A DNA stretch of 64,000 nt, taken from assembly GCF_030419005.1 (NCBI RefSeq), contig NZ_CP106951.1, forward strand, positions 3,968,001 through 4,032,000, given 5' to 3'. Positions 1 to 9,275 of this stretch are shown one piece after another. The translations under genes and the position numbers were made by a program. The notes under the pieces are model-generated. The model searched no databases. It worked only from the letters and a program-made list of their open reading frames with translations, and was not told the origin of the DNA. The stretch comes from Eleftheria terrae. GTDB taxonomy: Bacteria > Pseudomonadota > Gammaproteobacteria > Burkholderiales > Burkholderiaceae_C. Every line of letters starts with the position of its first letter. The stretch's first letter is position 1.

Positions 1-1096
<1,096 letters not shown>

Positions 1097-1236
1097 TTAT
1101 CAAGCCGTAACTTGCCGCAGGTTGCTGCCTCTGGCGGCCTTTCTGCGTTTGCCCCTGGCCCCCGCCGGGCGGCGCTTGCGGCGCTCCGCCTGCCGCTTAC
1201 CATCGGCCGCAGCCTGCTTTCACCAGGAGGATGCAC

Positions 1237-1839
1237 ATGTTCAAAGTCCTGCTTTCCTGTGCCCGCGCGGCCGTCGTGCCGGCACTGCTCACCGGCCTGT
1301 GGGTGGCCGCCGGCCCGGCCCGGGCGCTCGACGTGAAGTCCGGCCTCTGGGCCTCGGCGTCTTCGACGACGGTGGATGGCAAGCCGCAGCCGTCCTCCTT
1401 CGAGCGCGACAGCGGCCTCTCGGCGAGCGAAGTGCGCGAGGTCCGGGCGGCGATGCGTGAGGCTGGCTTGCCTGAGGGCTGGGAGCCACAGCTCACCTGC
1501 GTGAAGGCGGGCGGCCTCGATCCCCAGGCGGCGCTCAGGGAGCTCGGCCCGCACGGCTGCCACGCGGAAGCACTGCAGCCGGGTCGCGAGGCGCTGAAGT
1601 ACGCGGTGCGTTGCAAAGGCCCGGACAGCTCGGGCAATGGGCAGGGCGAGGTGACGGTGCGCCAGGGCAGCGAATCACGCGGCGTGCTGCGCGTGAGCCT
1701 GGTGCATCAGGGCCGGCCGCTGCGCTACGAGCAGCAATGGGTCGGCAAGTGGCTGGGGGCGGATTGCCAGCACCCGCCGGCCGGCATCGATCCGGCCTGG
1801 GTGGAAGGCGCGCCGGACGGCGCGGCGGCCGGGCGTTGA
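1237..1839 (+). CDS. DUF3617-type exported protein
   Basis: Small exported protein of unknown function, resembling the DUF3617 family of proteobacterial periplasmic proteins. The start is chosen at 1237: the AGGAGG at 1225-1230 directly abuts the ATG at 1231 and is six bases from the one at 1237. The N-terminus is a Sec signal (hydrophobic stretch ending ...GPARALDV), followed by LDVKSGLWASAS, the 'W/LWE' entry typical of DUF3617. Three later cysteines (in LTCVKAG, HGCHAE, VRCKG) could form disulfides. It stands alone, divergent from the M28 peptidase gene. The family assignment is by pattern and moderately sure; no function is claimed. Confidence 0.75.
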   Translation: MFKVLLSCARAAVVPALLTGLWVAAGPARALDVKSGLWASASSTTVDGKPQPSSFERDSGLSASEVREVRAAMREAGLPEGWEPQLTCVKAGGLDPQAALRELGPHGCHAEALQPGREALKYAVRCKGPDSSGNGQGEVTVRQGSESRGVLRVSLVHQGRPLRYEQQWVGKWLGADCQHPPAGIDPAWVEGAPDGAAAGR

Positions 1840-1872
1840 GCTGCCCGGCGCGCGGCCGCGCGGGTGGGATTG

Positions 1873-2118
1873 TCAGTCGGCCGACACCAGCGTGATGAGG
1901 CCGGCTCGGCTCAAGGCCTCGATGTGCGCTTGCATGTCCAGCCCACCGAAGCCCAGCGCGAGCAGCACCCGCACCGGCGTGTGGCCGTTCACCACGGCGA
2001 GGAAGCGCCGCGCGACAGGCTCGAGCGGCAAGGAGGCGGCCAGCACTTCGCGCTGGCCGAGGTCGGTGCGGCGAAACACCGCTTCATCAACGTTCGGGGC
2101 AAGGACGTCGGCGTGCAT
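1873..2118 (-). CDS. Small hypothetical protein (81 aa)
   Basis: Unrecognised 81-residue protein. It looks all-helical, with a segment LPLEPVARRFLAVVNGHTPVRVLLALGFGGLDMQAHIEALSRAGLI (shortened here to its extremes LPLEPV...SRAGLI) that reads like a compact helical or winged-helix fold. There is no signal peptide and no membrane segment. No clear Shine-Dalgarno precedes the ATG at 2118. A perfect CRP-type palindrome sits four bases upstream instead, so either the start or the regulation is unusual. The gene is isolated on the minus strand between the DUF3617 gene and a sensor kinase gene. Codon use matches the chromosome. Existence is moderately sure, function unknown. Confidence 0.5.
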   Translation of the reverse strand: MHADVLAPNVDEAVFRRTDLGQREVLAASLPLEPVARRFLAVVNGHTPVRVLLALGFGGLDMQAHIEALSRAGLITLVSAD

Positions 2119-2122
2119 GATG

Positions 2123-2138
2123 TGTGAAATCGATCACA
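2123..2138. promoter_or_regulatory. CRP-like palindrome TGTGA-N6-TCACA
   Basis: The sequence TGTGAAATCGATCACA has both half sites identical to the CRP/Vfr/Clp consensus with the correct six-base spacer. It lies four bases upstream of the ATG of the 81-aa gene on the minus strand. At that position it would overlap the translation initiation region, which suggests repression, or that the true start lies further inside the gene. Confidence 0.55.
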
Positions 2139-2311
2139 GGGACGGGTTGGAAAGCCCGTTAGGTTAACAAATTATTTCGGCTGTGCAGCGGCTTGGTGCG
2201 TCCCGCCCAGATTGGCCGCTGTCCAGACGCCACGATTGCCACCGGCCGGTGGCGTCGATCGGCCGCAGCTGCCCCTGGTTCCCCGGCGTCCGTCCCGCCG
2301 GCCGCCGGTAT

Positions 2312-4084
2312 TCACTGCCGGCCTTCACTCCACGGGCCGCGCGTCGCTTCGGCAGGCTCGGCGGCTGCGGAGCAGCCCGGCAGGCGGAAGTACACGGTGG
2401 TGCCCTCGCCGGGCGTTGACGTGAGCCAGATGTCGCCACCGTGGCGCAGCACAATGCGGCGGCAGGTGGCGAGGCCGACGCCGCTGCCGGCGAACTCGCG
2501 TTCCGAATGGAAACGCTGGAAGGGGCGGAACAGCTTCTCGGGATCCTGCACCTCGAAGCCGGCGCCGTTGTCCCGCACGAAATAGCTGTCGGCGCTGTCC
2601 GGCTGCCGCCCGAAACTGACCCGCGGTTGTGCCACCCGCGACGAGTACTTCACCGCGTTGCCCAGCAGGTTGGACAGCAGGGAGCGCAGCAGGTCCGGGT
2701 CCGCATGGATCACCAGGCCGTCTTCGACCTCGCAGTGAAGCGCGGTGCCCGGGTAGCGGGTCGACAGCTCGCCGAGCACCGCGCGCGCCAGCGCGCTGGC
2801 GTCGTTGGCGCAGCAGCGCAGCTCGCGACGGCTGACCTTGGCCAGGGCCAGCAGCGCGTCGATCAGCGCCTCCATCTCGACAGCGCCCTTTTCGATATAG
2901 CCGAGCAGCTCCCGGCCGGTGTCACCAAGCGCGCCGCCGTGCTTCAGCGCCAGCAGCTGGCCGACGCCGCGGATCGCGGCGAGCGGGGTCTTGAGATCGT
3001 GCGCTGCGCTGTAGCTGAAGGCCTCCAGGTCGTCGTTCACGGCCTCCAGCTCGGCGGTGCGCTCGCGCACCCGGGCCTCCAGGGTCTCGTTCAGCCGCTT
3101 GAGCGCTTCACTTGCCGCCTTGCGCTGGGTGACGTCATAGGCGATGCCGCCTTGCATCACCGGCTTGCCGTCTTCGTAGATCAAGCGCTTGCGGTCGCGC
3201 AGCCAGCGCACCGAGCCGTCGGGGCGCACGATGCGGTATTCGCTCTCGCACTGCCCATCGCGGCGCAGTCGGTCGGCGGCCTGCAGGGCTCGCTCCCGGT
3301 CGTCGGCGTGGACGCAGCGCAGCCAGTGCAGGGCATCCGACTCGAACTCGGCCAGGGGGCGCCCGTAGACTTCGGCATGGGCTCGGCTGCGGTAGAGCGA
3401 GCGGCCCTCCAGGTCGGCCAGCCAGAGCACCTCGTCCAGGCTGTCGAGCAGCTGGTGGAAGCGGGCCTCGCTGCGCTCCACCGCCGTTCGTGCCGCCACC
3501 TCGGCGCTGATGTCCTGTGCCAGCACGAGAGCGGCGCAATGGCCGTCGTGGTCGATCCGGTGGCCGCTGACCCGGGTGGCCACCAGCCGCCCGTCGCGCG
3601 CCAGATGCTGCCAGGTACCGACATGGCTGCCGCCGGTGCGCAAGGGCGCCAGCAGGGCGCGCAGCTCGGTGCGGTCGGTCGCGGCGCGCAGGTCGGTCAG
3701 CGTCATCGTCAGGAATTCGGCCTCGGCATAGCCGTAGACGCGGCAGGCAGCCTCGTTCACCGCGAGGAAACGCAGGTCGTCGAGGTCGATGATCCACATC
3801 GGGCTGGGATTGCCGAGGAACAGGCGCTCGGTCCGCCTTTCCTCGCCGAGGCAGCCGTGCCGCACCAGCCAGAACAGCGCCACGCCGGTGGCCGCGACAT
3901 AAGCCAGGCCCTTGATGGTCTGCAGGGCGGTGCCGGGTGCGGCGGCGCCGGTCTGCCACAGCGCCGCGTCGGACACCACGATCCAGGCGCTGCCCACCGA
4001 TGCATACAGCAGAGCGATCCTCAAGGCGGTGTGCGAGGCCCCGCTGAGCGAGGCCGGCAGGAAGCCGATGCGCAAGCTGCTCAT
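2312..4084 (-). CDS. Membrane PAS-PAS sensor histidine kinase
   Basis: Sensor kinase of 590 residues. The start at 4084 is chosen because GGAAGGAG lies six bases upstream; longer versions begin in unlikely sequence. Two membrane segments (about residues 21-41 and 56-76) are followed by PAS domain 1 (about 86-200), PAS domain 2 with PAC (about 215-335, ending MQGGIAYDVTQRK) and a coiled coil. The dimerisation domain has HDLKTPL. The ATPase domain has the N box (LLGNAVKYS), G1 (DNGAGF) and G2 (GSGVGLA). No receiver domain or adjacent response regulator is attached on this strand. The divergent gene at 4496 encodes a receiver-kinase hybrid that may work with it. Signal unknown. All catalytic motifs are intact. 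Confidence 0.9.
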   Translation of the reverse strand: MSSLRIGFLPASLSGASHTALRIALLYASVGSAWIVVSDAALWQTGAAAPGTALQTIKGLAYVAATGVALFWLVRHGCLGEERRTERLFLGNPSPMWIIDLDDLRFLAVNEAACRVYGYAEAEFLTMTLTDLRAATDRTELRALLAPLRTGGSHVGTWQHLARDGRLVATRVSGHRIDHDGHCAALVLAQDISAEVAARTAVERSEARFHQLLDSLDEVLWLADLEGRSLYRSRAHAEVYGRPLAEFESDALHWLRCVHADDRERALQAADRLRRDGQCESEYRIVRPDGSVRWLRDRKRLIYEDGKPVMQGGIAYDVTQRKAASEALKRLNETLEARVRERTAELEAVNDDLEAFSYSAAHDLKTPLAAIRGVGQLLALKHGGALGDTGRELLGYIEKGAVEMEALIDALLALAKVSRRELRCCANDASALARAVLGELSTRYPGTALHCEVEDGLVIHADPDLLRSLLSNLLGNAVKYSSRVAQPRVSFGRQPDSADSYFVRDNGAGFEVQDPEKLFRPFQRFHSEREFAGSGVGLATCRRIVLRHGGDIWLTSTPGEGTTVYFRLPGCSAAAEPAEATRGPWSEGRQ

Positions 4085-4495
4085 GCTGGTCTCCTTCCTC
4101 GTCCGCGGCAGGCAGCGGCCGTGGAGGATGCCGACGGCGCAGGCCGGCCACCGCGGCGGCAGGCACGGCCCCGCCCCGATTGTGAGCGGCGCGTCCCGTC
4201 CCGGCACGTTCATCTTCCGCCGTCAAGGACTCGTGGTCGTCTGGTGGCGGGGCAGCTCGCGAGGGCCGCTGCTGCCGGCCGGCGGCGGTGCGCGGCCGCA
4301 TGAGCCGCAACCCTGCGGAGGCGGCCGCACTTTTCCAGCACAATGGCCGCAGCCGCCGCCTGGCACGCCGAAGCGAGGCGCGGCCTGCGATGCCCGTGCG
4401 CACCGCTCCTGCCGTGCCCGGCGGGTGCTGTCGCTTGCAGGGGCCGCCATGGACCCGGGCCTCCGAGCGCAGGGCCGCCTTCGGCAGGAGAGCAG
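4085..4495. other. Divergent intergenic region
   Basis: About 410 bases between two divergent signalling genes. It contains the ribosome site GGAAGGAG for the minus-strand kinase and GGCAGGAG for the plus-strand hybrid. I see no further gene, palindrome or terminator that I can defend. The promoters of both genes must lie here. Confidence 0.5.
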
Positions 4496-5587
4496 ATGCG
4501 AGCGCTTCAACTACTGCTGGTCGACGACGATCCGCTGGACTGTCAGGCCATCGAACAGGCCTTGCGCGGTGCACCGCTGCAGGTGGTGCTGACGCGCGAG
4601 GCCGATCCCGCTGTCGCCCTCGACCGCATGCTGCAGCGCTCCTTCGACTGTGTGTTGCTGGAGCTGCGCCTGCCGCGGCTGGACGGGACGGCGGTGCTGC
4701 AGAACATGCGCTCGCTGGACATCGCGGCGCCGGCCGTGATGCTCGTCGGCGCGGGCGACGAGCCGCGGGTGGTCGAGCTGATGCAAGCCGGCGCCGCGGA
4801 TTGCGTCGTCAAGCCGGCGCTCACCCCGCTGCGGCTGGCCCAGGCGGTCCTTGCAGCGGCGCAGCTCAAGCAGGCGAGGGAGGCTGCGCGTGAGGCCGGC
4901 GAAGCCTCGCGCCAGCAGGTCGAGCTGGCGCAGATGCTGATGGGCATCGTCTCGCACGACCTGCGCAATCCGCTCAACGTGGTGATGCTCAATGCCGCGC
5001 TGCTGGAGCGCATGCCCGACCTGCCGGGCCCGGCGCGCCAGAACCTCGACCGCATCCGCCGCAGCGGCAAGCGTGCGATGCAGCTGATCAACGACCTGCT
5101 CGACTTCACCCAGGTGCGCCTGGGCCGTGGCATCCGTGTGACGCCGGTGCCGGCCGATGTGCACCAGATCGCGCAGCAGATGGCCGACGAGGTGAGGCAA
5201 AGCCATCCGGGCAGCGACATCCGGGTGGCCTGCTCCGGCGAGGGCAGCGGCATCTGGGACCCGGGCCGTGTCGCGCAGGTGGTGTGCAACCTGCTGCTCA
5301 ACGCAGTGACGCATGGTGCCCCCGGCACGCCCATCGAGCTGGAGGTGCGGGGCGAGGCCGAGCAGGTCTGCCTGGCGGTGCACAACCAGGGCGAGCCCAT
5401 CGCGGCCGGCTTGATGGACGGGCTGTTCGAGCCCTTGCGCCAGGAGGGCACGCCGGCGGTGCCCGACCACATCGGCCTGGGCCTGTTCGTCGTGAAGCAG
5501 ATCGCCATGGCGCACCGGGGCGAGGTGCAGGTCGCGTCCTGCCCCCGGCAGGGCACGACCTTCACCGTGCGCCTGCCGCGGGTGTGA
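4496..5587 (+). CDS. Receiver-histidine kinase hybrid with altered phospho-acceptor
   Basis: Cytosolic protein of 363 residues with a receiver domain at the N-terminus (about 1-120) and a histidine kinase core behind it. The ATG at 4496 follows GGCAGGAG. The receiver keeps the acidic pocket (VDDDP, residues 9-13) and the conserved lysine (K106 in CVVKPA). The position of the phosphorylated aspartate is glutamate (E56 in LLELRLP), and the usual Thr/Ser is replaced within MLVGAGD. The kinase core has H154 in SHDLRNPLN, an N box (LLLNAVTHG) and G2 (IGLGLF), while G1 is degenerate (HNQGEP). The receiver therefore probably cannot take up phosphate and may act as a fixed or ligand-binding module. 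The gene is convergent with the next kinase gene, with six bases between the stops. Confidence 0.88.
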   Translation: MRALQLLLVDDDPLDCQAIEQALRGAPLQVVLTREADPAVALDRMLQRSFDCVLLELRLPRLDGTAVLQNMRSLDIAAPAVMLVGAGDEPRVVELMQAGAADCVVKPALTPLRLAQAVLAAAQLKQAREAAREAGEASRQQVELAQMLMGIVSHDLRNPLNVVMLNAALLERMPDLPGPARQNLDRIRRSGKRAMQLINDLLDFTQVRLGRGIRVTPVPADVHQIAQQMADEVRQSHPGSDIRVACSGEGSGIWDPGRVAQVVCNLLLNAVTHGAPGTPIELEVRGEAEQVCLAVHNQGEPIAAGLMDGLFEPLRQEGTPAVPDHIGLGLFVVKQIAMAHRGEVQVASCPRQGTTFTVRLPRV

Positions 5588-5593
5588 GGGGGC

Positions 5594-7990
5594 TCAGGAC
5601 TCGCCGCAGACCTTCTCGATGTCGGCCAGCACCTGCTCGATGTCGATCGGCTTCGTCCAGTAGCCGACGAAGCCGGCCTGGCGGGCGCGCTGCAGGTCCT
5701 CGGGCATCGCGTCGGCCGAGCACATGAAGGCCGGCGTGTCGCGCAGCGCGGGCAGGGCGCGCAGCCGCTGCAGCAGCTCGTAGCCGGTGGTGTCGGGCAG
5801 GTTGGCGTCCAGCGCGATCACGTCGGGCGCCCAGCGCACGGCCAGCGCAAGGCCCTGCGCGCCGTCCTCGGCCACCTGCAGCTCCACATCGCTTTGCAGC
5901 CGCATGGCGGCTTCGAACAGCATCGCATTGACGCGGTTGTCCTCGACATACAGCAGCCGCTTGCGCACCTGGTGCTCACCGCTGTGCGTGCCGGCGGCCG
6001 GCCGGAACGGCAGCAGCTCGCCCGGCGCGGTGCTGAAGGCGGCAGGGGAGACATCGTCGCTGCCGCTGTAGAGCGGCAACTCGATGAGCGCCCGGGTGCC
6101 GTGGCCCACACCGCTCTCGATGTGCAGGCGGCCGCCCATCTGTTCGATGATGGCGCGGGAAACGAACAGGCCCAGGCCGGTCCCCTCGATGTCGGAGGCC
6201 TCCTTGCCCAGCCGCTCGAAGGGCTGGAACAGCCGGGCCAGCTGCTCGCTGCTCATGCCGGGGCCGTCGTCGGCCACGCACAGCACCGCACGGCCGGCGT
6301 CGCTGCGGTCGACCGACCAGTGCACGCTGCCCTGGTCGCGGTTGTACTTCACCGCGTTGCTGCCGACATTCAGCATCACCTGGCGCAGCCGCACCCGGTC
6401 GGCCACCACCACCACGCCGGGCGGCACCTCGTTGATGCCAACGATCTGGCGGGCCACCGCCATGGGTTGCAGCAGCTCGATGGTGCTGTCGACGGCATCG
6501 GCGAGATCGATGGGCTCCGGGCTCAGCGACAGGCGGCCCTCCTCGACCTGCTGGATGTCGAGCACGTCGTTCACCAGCGCCAGCAGGTGCAGCCCGGCAC
6601 GGCGGATCTGGTTGGCGTAGCTCAGCTGGGCCCGCGCATCGAGCGACGCCGGCTCGCCGGCTTGCAAGGCCAGCAGCTGCGCGAAGCCGAGCACCGCATT
6701 CAGCGGGGTGCGCATCTCGTGGCTCAGACGGGAAAGGAACTGCGTCTTGGTGCGGCTGGCTGCTTCGGCTGCCTGCTGGGCCCGTTGCGCGCGCTCCATC
6801 TGCAACTGCTCGGTGATGTCGCGGAAGTAGACCGCCAGGCCTTGCCGCGAGGGGTAGGCGGTGATGTCGTACCAGCTCTCCAGCGGCTCTGAGTAGGCGC
6901 GGAAGTGGATGGCCCGGTTCTCATCGCGGGCGCGTTCGAACTCGACCTGGAAGGCGGTTCCCACCGTCTCGGGAAACGCCTCCCAGATGTCGCGGCCCAG
7001 CAAGGTGGTGCGCTCACGCCGCAGCAGCTCCTCGGCACGCCGGTTCACATAGGTGAAGCGCCAGTCGCAGTCGAGGGTGTAGAGGCCGTCGGTGATGCTC
7101 TCCAGCGTGGCGACCAGGCGCTCGTTGAGCTCGCGGTTGTGCGCTTCGGCCTGGCGCTGTGCGGTGATGTCGCGCAGGATGGCCACCACGCCGATGATCT
7201 GCTCGCGCTCGTCGCGGATAGCGGTGAAGGCGGCGTCGACGATACGGCTGCCGCGGGCCGCGTCGAGCCTGAACTCGCCCTGCGCCGGCAGGCCGCGGGC
7301 GGCTTCGCCGGCCACCTGTGCCACGATGGCCGGCGCTTCGAACAGCTGTGCCAGCGTCAGGCCCACCGTCTCGTGTTGACGCAGCTGGAAGAGACGCTCG
7401 GCCGCCGCGTTGCAGGAGACGATCGCGCCCACCAGGTCGAGCGAGACGATGGCGTCGTGCGCGCATTCCAGCACGCCGGCGAGGTAGTGGTCCGAGACGA
7501 GGAGTCGTCGGTGCTCGGCGCGGCTCAGCGGCTGGTAGCCCGCCAGCTGCTCGCGCATGCGGTCCAGGGTGGTCCGCGTGCGGTGTTGTTGCGCGCTGGC
7601 CGACACGGCGGCTTCCAGGTGGTGGTGCAGCTCCTCGCTGTCGGCCGACAGGGCGGACCAGCGGCCGCCGGGCGGCGCGGCAAACAGCAGCTCGCGCCGC
7701 ACCTGCGCCTCACGCGCCGGATCGAGCGCGAACACATAGCGCAGCTCCGGATGCTGCGCGCCCAGGCGGCGTGCCACCCGCGACGGATGCTCGACGCAGG
7801 GGCCGACCACCACCACGGTGGGCAGGCCCTGCTCCTGCGCGCGCTGCACCAGCGCGGAGGCAGCCTCGGGCGAGGCCGCATGGTGGGCCGTCACGTTCAG
7901 CGCGGCAGCGTGGTGCATCACCCGCTCGCGCAGGGCCAGCGCCAGCGCGTCACTGCGTTCGCCGGTCAGCACCAGGAGCTGGGTGTCCAT
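5594..7990 (-). CDS. Hybrid PAS-PAS histidine kinase with C-terminal receiver
   Basis: Soluble hybrid kinase of 798 residues; no membrane segment is visible. The start at 7990 lies eight bases after the stop of the acyl-CoA dehydrogenase gene, so the two are probably co-transcribed. Order: an N-terminal alpha/beta region resembling a degenerate receiver (about 1-125), PAS 1 (about 165-285, ending VVAILRDIT), PAS 2 (about 295-405), HisKA with H424 in LSHEMRTPLN, and an ATPase domain with N box (VGSNAVKYN), G1 (ADDGPGM) and G2 (GTGLGLF). The C-terminal receiver has phospho-acceptor D728 (VIALDANLPD), a serine in CSAD and a lysine in WTKPI. All functional residues of both kinase and receiver are present. 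The output partner is not in the window. Confidence 0.9.
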   Translation of the reverse strand: MDTQLLVLTGERSDALALALRERVMHHAAALNVTAHHAASPEAASALVQRAQEQGLPTVVVVGPCVEHPSRVARRLGAQHPELRYVFALDPAREAQVRRELLFAAPPGGRWSALSADSEELHHHLEAAVSASAQQHRTRTTLDRMREQLAGYQPLSRAEHRRLLVSDHYLAGVLECAHDAIVSLDLVGAIVSCNAAAERLFQLRQHETVGLTLAQLFEAPAIVAQVAGEAARGLPAQGEFRLDAARGSRIVDAAFTAIRDEREQIIGVVAILRDITAQRQAEAHNRELNERLVATLESITDGLYTLDCDWRFTYVNRRAEELLRRERTTLLGRDIWEAFPETVGTAFQVEFERARDENRAIHFRAYSEPLESWYDITAYPSRQGLAVYFRDITEQLQMERAQRAQQAAEAASRTKTQFLSRLSHEMRTPLNAVLGFAQLLALQAGEPASLDARAQLSYANQIRRAGLHLLALVNDVLDIQQVEEGRLSLSPEPIDLADAVDSTIELLQPMAVARQIVGINEVPPGVVVVADRVRLRQVMLNVGSNAVKYNRDQGSVHWSVDRSDAGRAVLCVADDGPGMSSEQLARLFQPFERLGKEASDIEGTGLGLFVSRAIIEQMGGRLHIESGVGHGTRALIELPLYSGSDDVSPAAFSTAPGELLPFRPAAGTHSGEHQVRKRLLYVEDNRVNAMLFEAAMRLQSDVELQVAEDGAQGLALAVRWAPDVIALDANLPDTTGYELLQRLRALPALRDTPAFMCSADAMPEDLQRARQAGFVGYWTKPIDIEQVLADIEKVCGES

Positions 7991-7998
7991 CGGCGGCC

Positions 7999-9159
7999 TC
8001 AGACGAGTGGCAGGCCAAGCACCGTGCGGCCGGTCCATACCGTCAGCATGTCGGTGGTGGGCGCCATCACATGGCCGGCCCGGGCGTCGCGCAGCAGGCG
8101 CGACAGGAGGCCGTGGTCACGATAGCCGCTGCCACCGCACAGCGTCATGGCTTCGTTGGCGACCGTCACGGCGGTGGTGGCGGCGTCGGCCTTGCAGGCG
8201 AGGATGGCGGGAAGTGCATCGGGGCTGCCGGTGTCGCCCAGCAGCGCGGCGTGGTGCAGCAGCAGGCGCGACTTCTCGACGCTGGCCCACAGCTGGCCGA
8301 CCCGGTACTGCAGCACCTCGACCTCGCTGGCCGCCTGCCCGGAATGCGCATAGCGGCGCGACTTCAGGTACTGCACGGCGCACTCCAGCGCGGCACGTGC
8401 CACGCCCAGGTAGGTGCCGGCCATCGCCGTCAGGAAGAACGGGGTCACCACCTCGAACACATACCAGGCCTGGTCGCCCTCGCGGCCCAGCAAGTGCTGC
8501 AGCGGCACGCTGACCTGCTCCAGCCGAAGCGCCCGGGAAGCGTTGCCGCGCATGCCGAAACCGCGCCATGGCTCGCCCCAGTGCAGGCCGCGGGTGCCGG
8601 CGTCGACCACCAGGCAGCTGAAGTCGCCACCGACCGGCTCCTCGCACGCCGCCGTGGACACGACATAGGAATCGGCATGGCTGCCGTTGGTGACGAACTG
8701 CTTGGTCCCCTCCACGATGAAGCGCTCGCCCTGGCGCAACAGGCTGGCCTGCGGCAGGAAGAAGTAGGCGCCGCTGCCGCCTTCGGAGAGCGCCAGCGTC
8801 GTCAGGTGCCGGCCGGCAGCGATCGGGCGCAGGTACTTGTCGTCGTGGAAGGGCGTGGCCTTGGCGGCGATCACGGCGGTGGCCACGCAGTGCATGCCGT
8901 AGCACATGGCGGTGGAGGCGCAGGCCTGCCCCAGCACCTCGGTCAGCGCCGCCAGGCCCAGCAGGCCCTGGCCGTGGCCGCCCAGCCGGCTGGGCACGGT
9001 GAGGCCGCACAGGCCGGCCCGCGCCAGCGCCTGCAGCCCGGTGGCGGGCCAGAGGCACTCCTGGTCGATGCGATCGGCCTCGGGCAGGATGGCTTCCTCC
9101 ACCACCGCCTGGGCGGTGGCTCGCAGCGCTTGCAACTCGCTCGGCAGGAAGTCATTCAT
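7999..9159 (-). CDS. Acyl-CoA dehydrogenase family protein
   Basis: Flavoprotein of 386 residues with full acyl-CoA dehydrogenase architecture: helical N-domain (1-120), beta domain with LALSEGGSGA and FVTNGSHAD (FAD and substrate contacts), and helical C-domain with TLCGGSGYRD. The canonical catalytic glutamate in the YEGT position near the C-terminus is not there; the sequence reads APTTDMLTVWTGR. Related subgroups place the base elsewhere or are not simple dehydrogenases, so the reaction is uncertain. A tandem TetR regulator gene lies 116 bases upstream on the same strand and a hybrid kinase gene follows at eight bases. This suggests a lipid or acyl-ester response unit under that TetR protein. 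Confidence 0.88.
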   Translation of the reverse strand: MNDFLPSELQALRATAQAVVEEAILPEADRIDQECLWPATGLQALARAGLCGLTVPSRLGGHGQGLLGLAALTEVLGQACASTAMCYGMHCVATAVIAAKATPFHDDKYLRPIAAGRHLTTLALSEGGSGAYFFLPQASLLRQGERFIVEGTKQFVTNGSHADSYVVSTAACEEPVGGDFSCLVVDAGTRGLHWGEPWRGFGMRGNASRALRLEQVSVPLQHLLGREGDQAWYVFEVVTPFFLTAMAGTYLGVARAALECAVQYLKSRRYAHSGQAASEVEVLQYRVGQLWASVEKSRLLLHHAALLGDTGSPDALPAILACKADAATTAVTVANEAMTLCGGSGYRDHGLLSRLLRDARAGHVMAPTTDMLTVWTGRTVLGLPLV

Positions 9160-9275
9160 ATCGCACCGACATGCCTTGCATCATCAAGGTGTCTCTCACC
9201 TGGCAAGAACCGTGCGTGGAAACGCCCCCGAAAGGCCGCGAGCCGCCGGCACGCTGCGTCGGTGCCGGGGCCGCT

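Noticed and set aside
2441..4303. 620-codon plus-strand frame opposite the PAS-PAS kinase
   Set aside because: The kinase on the minus strand has all catalytic motifs; the opposite frame is a compositional shadow.
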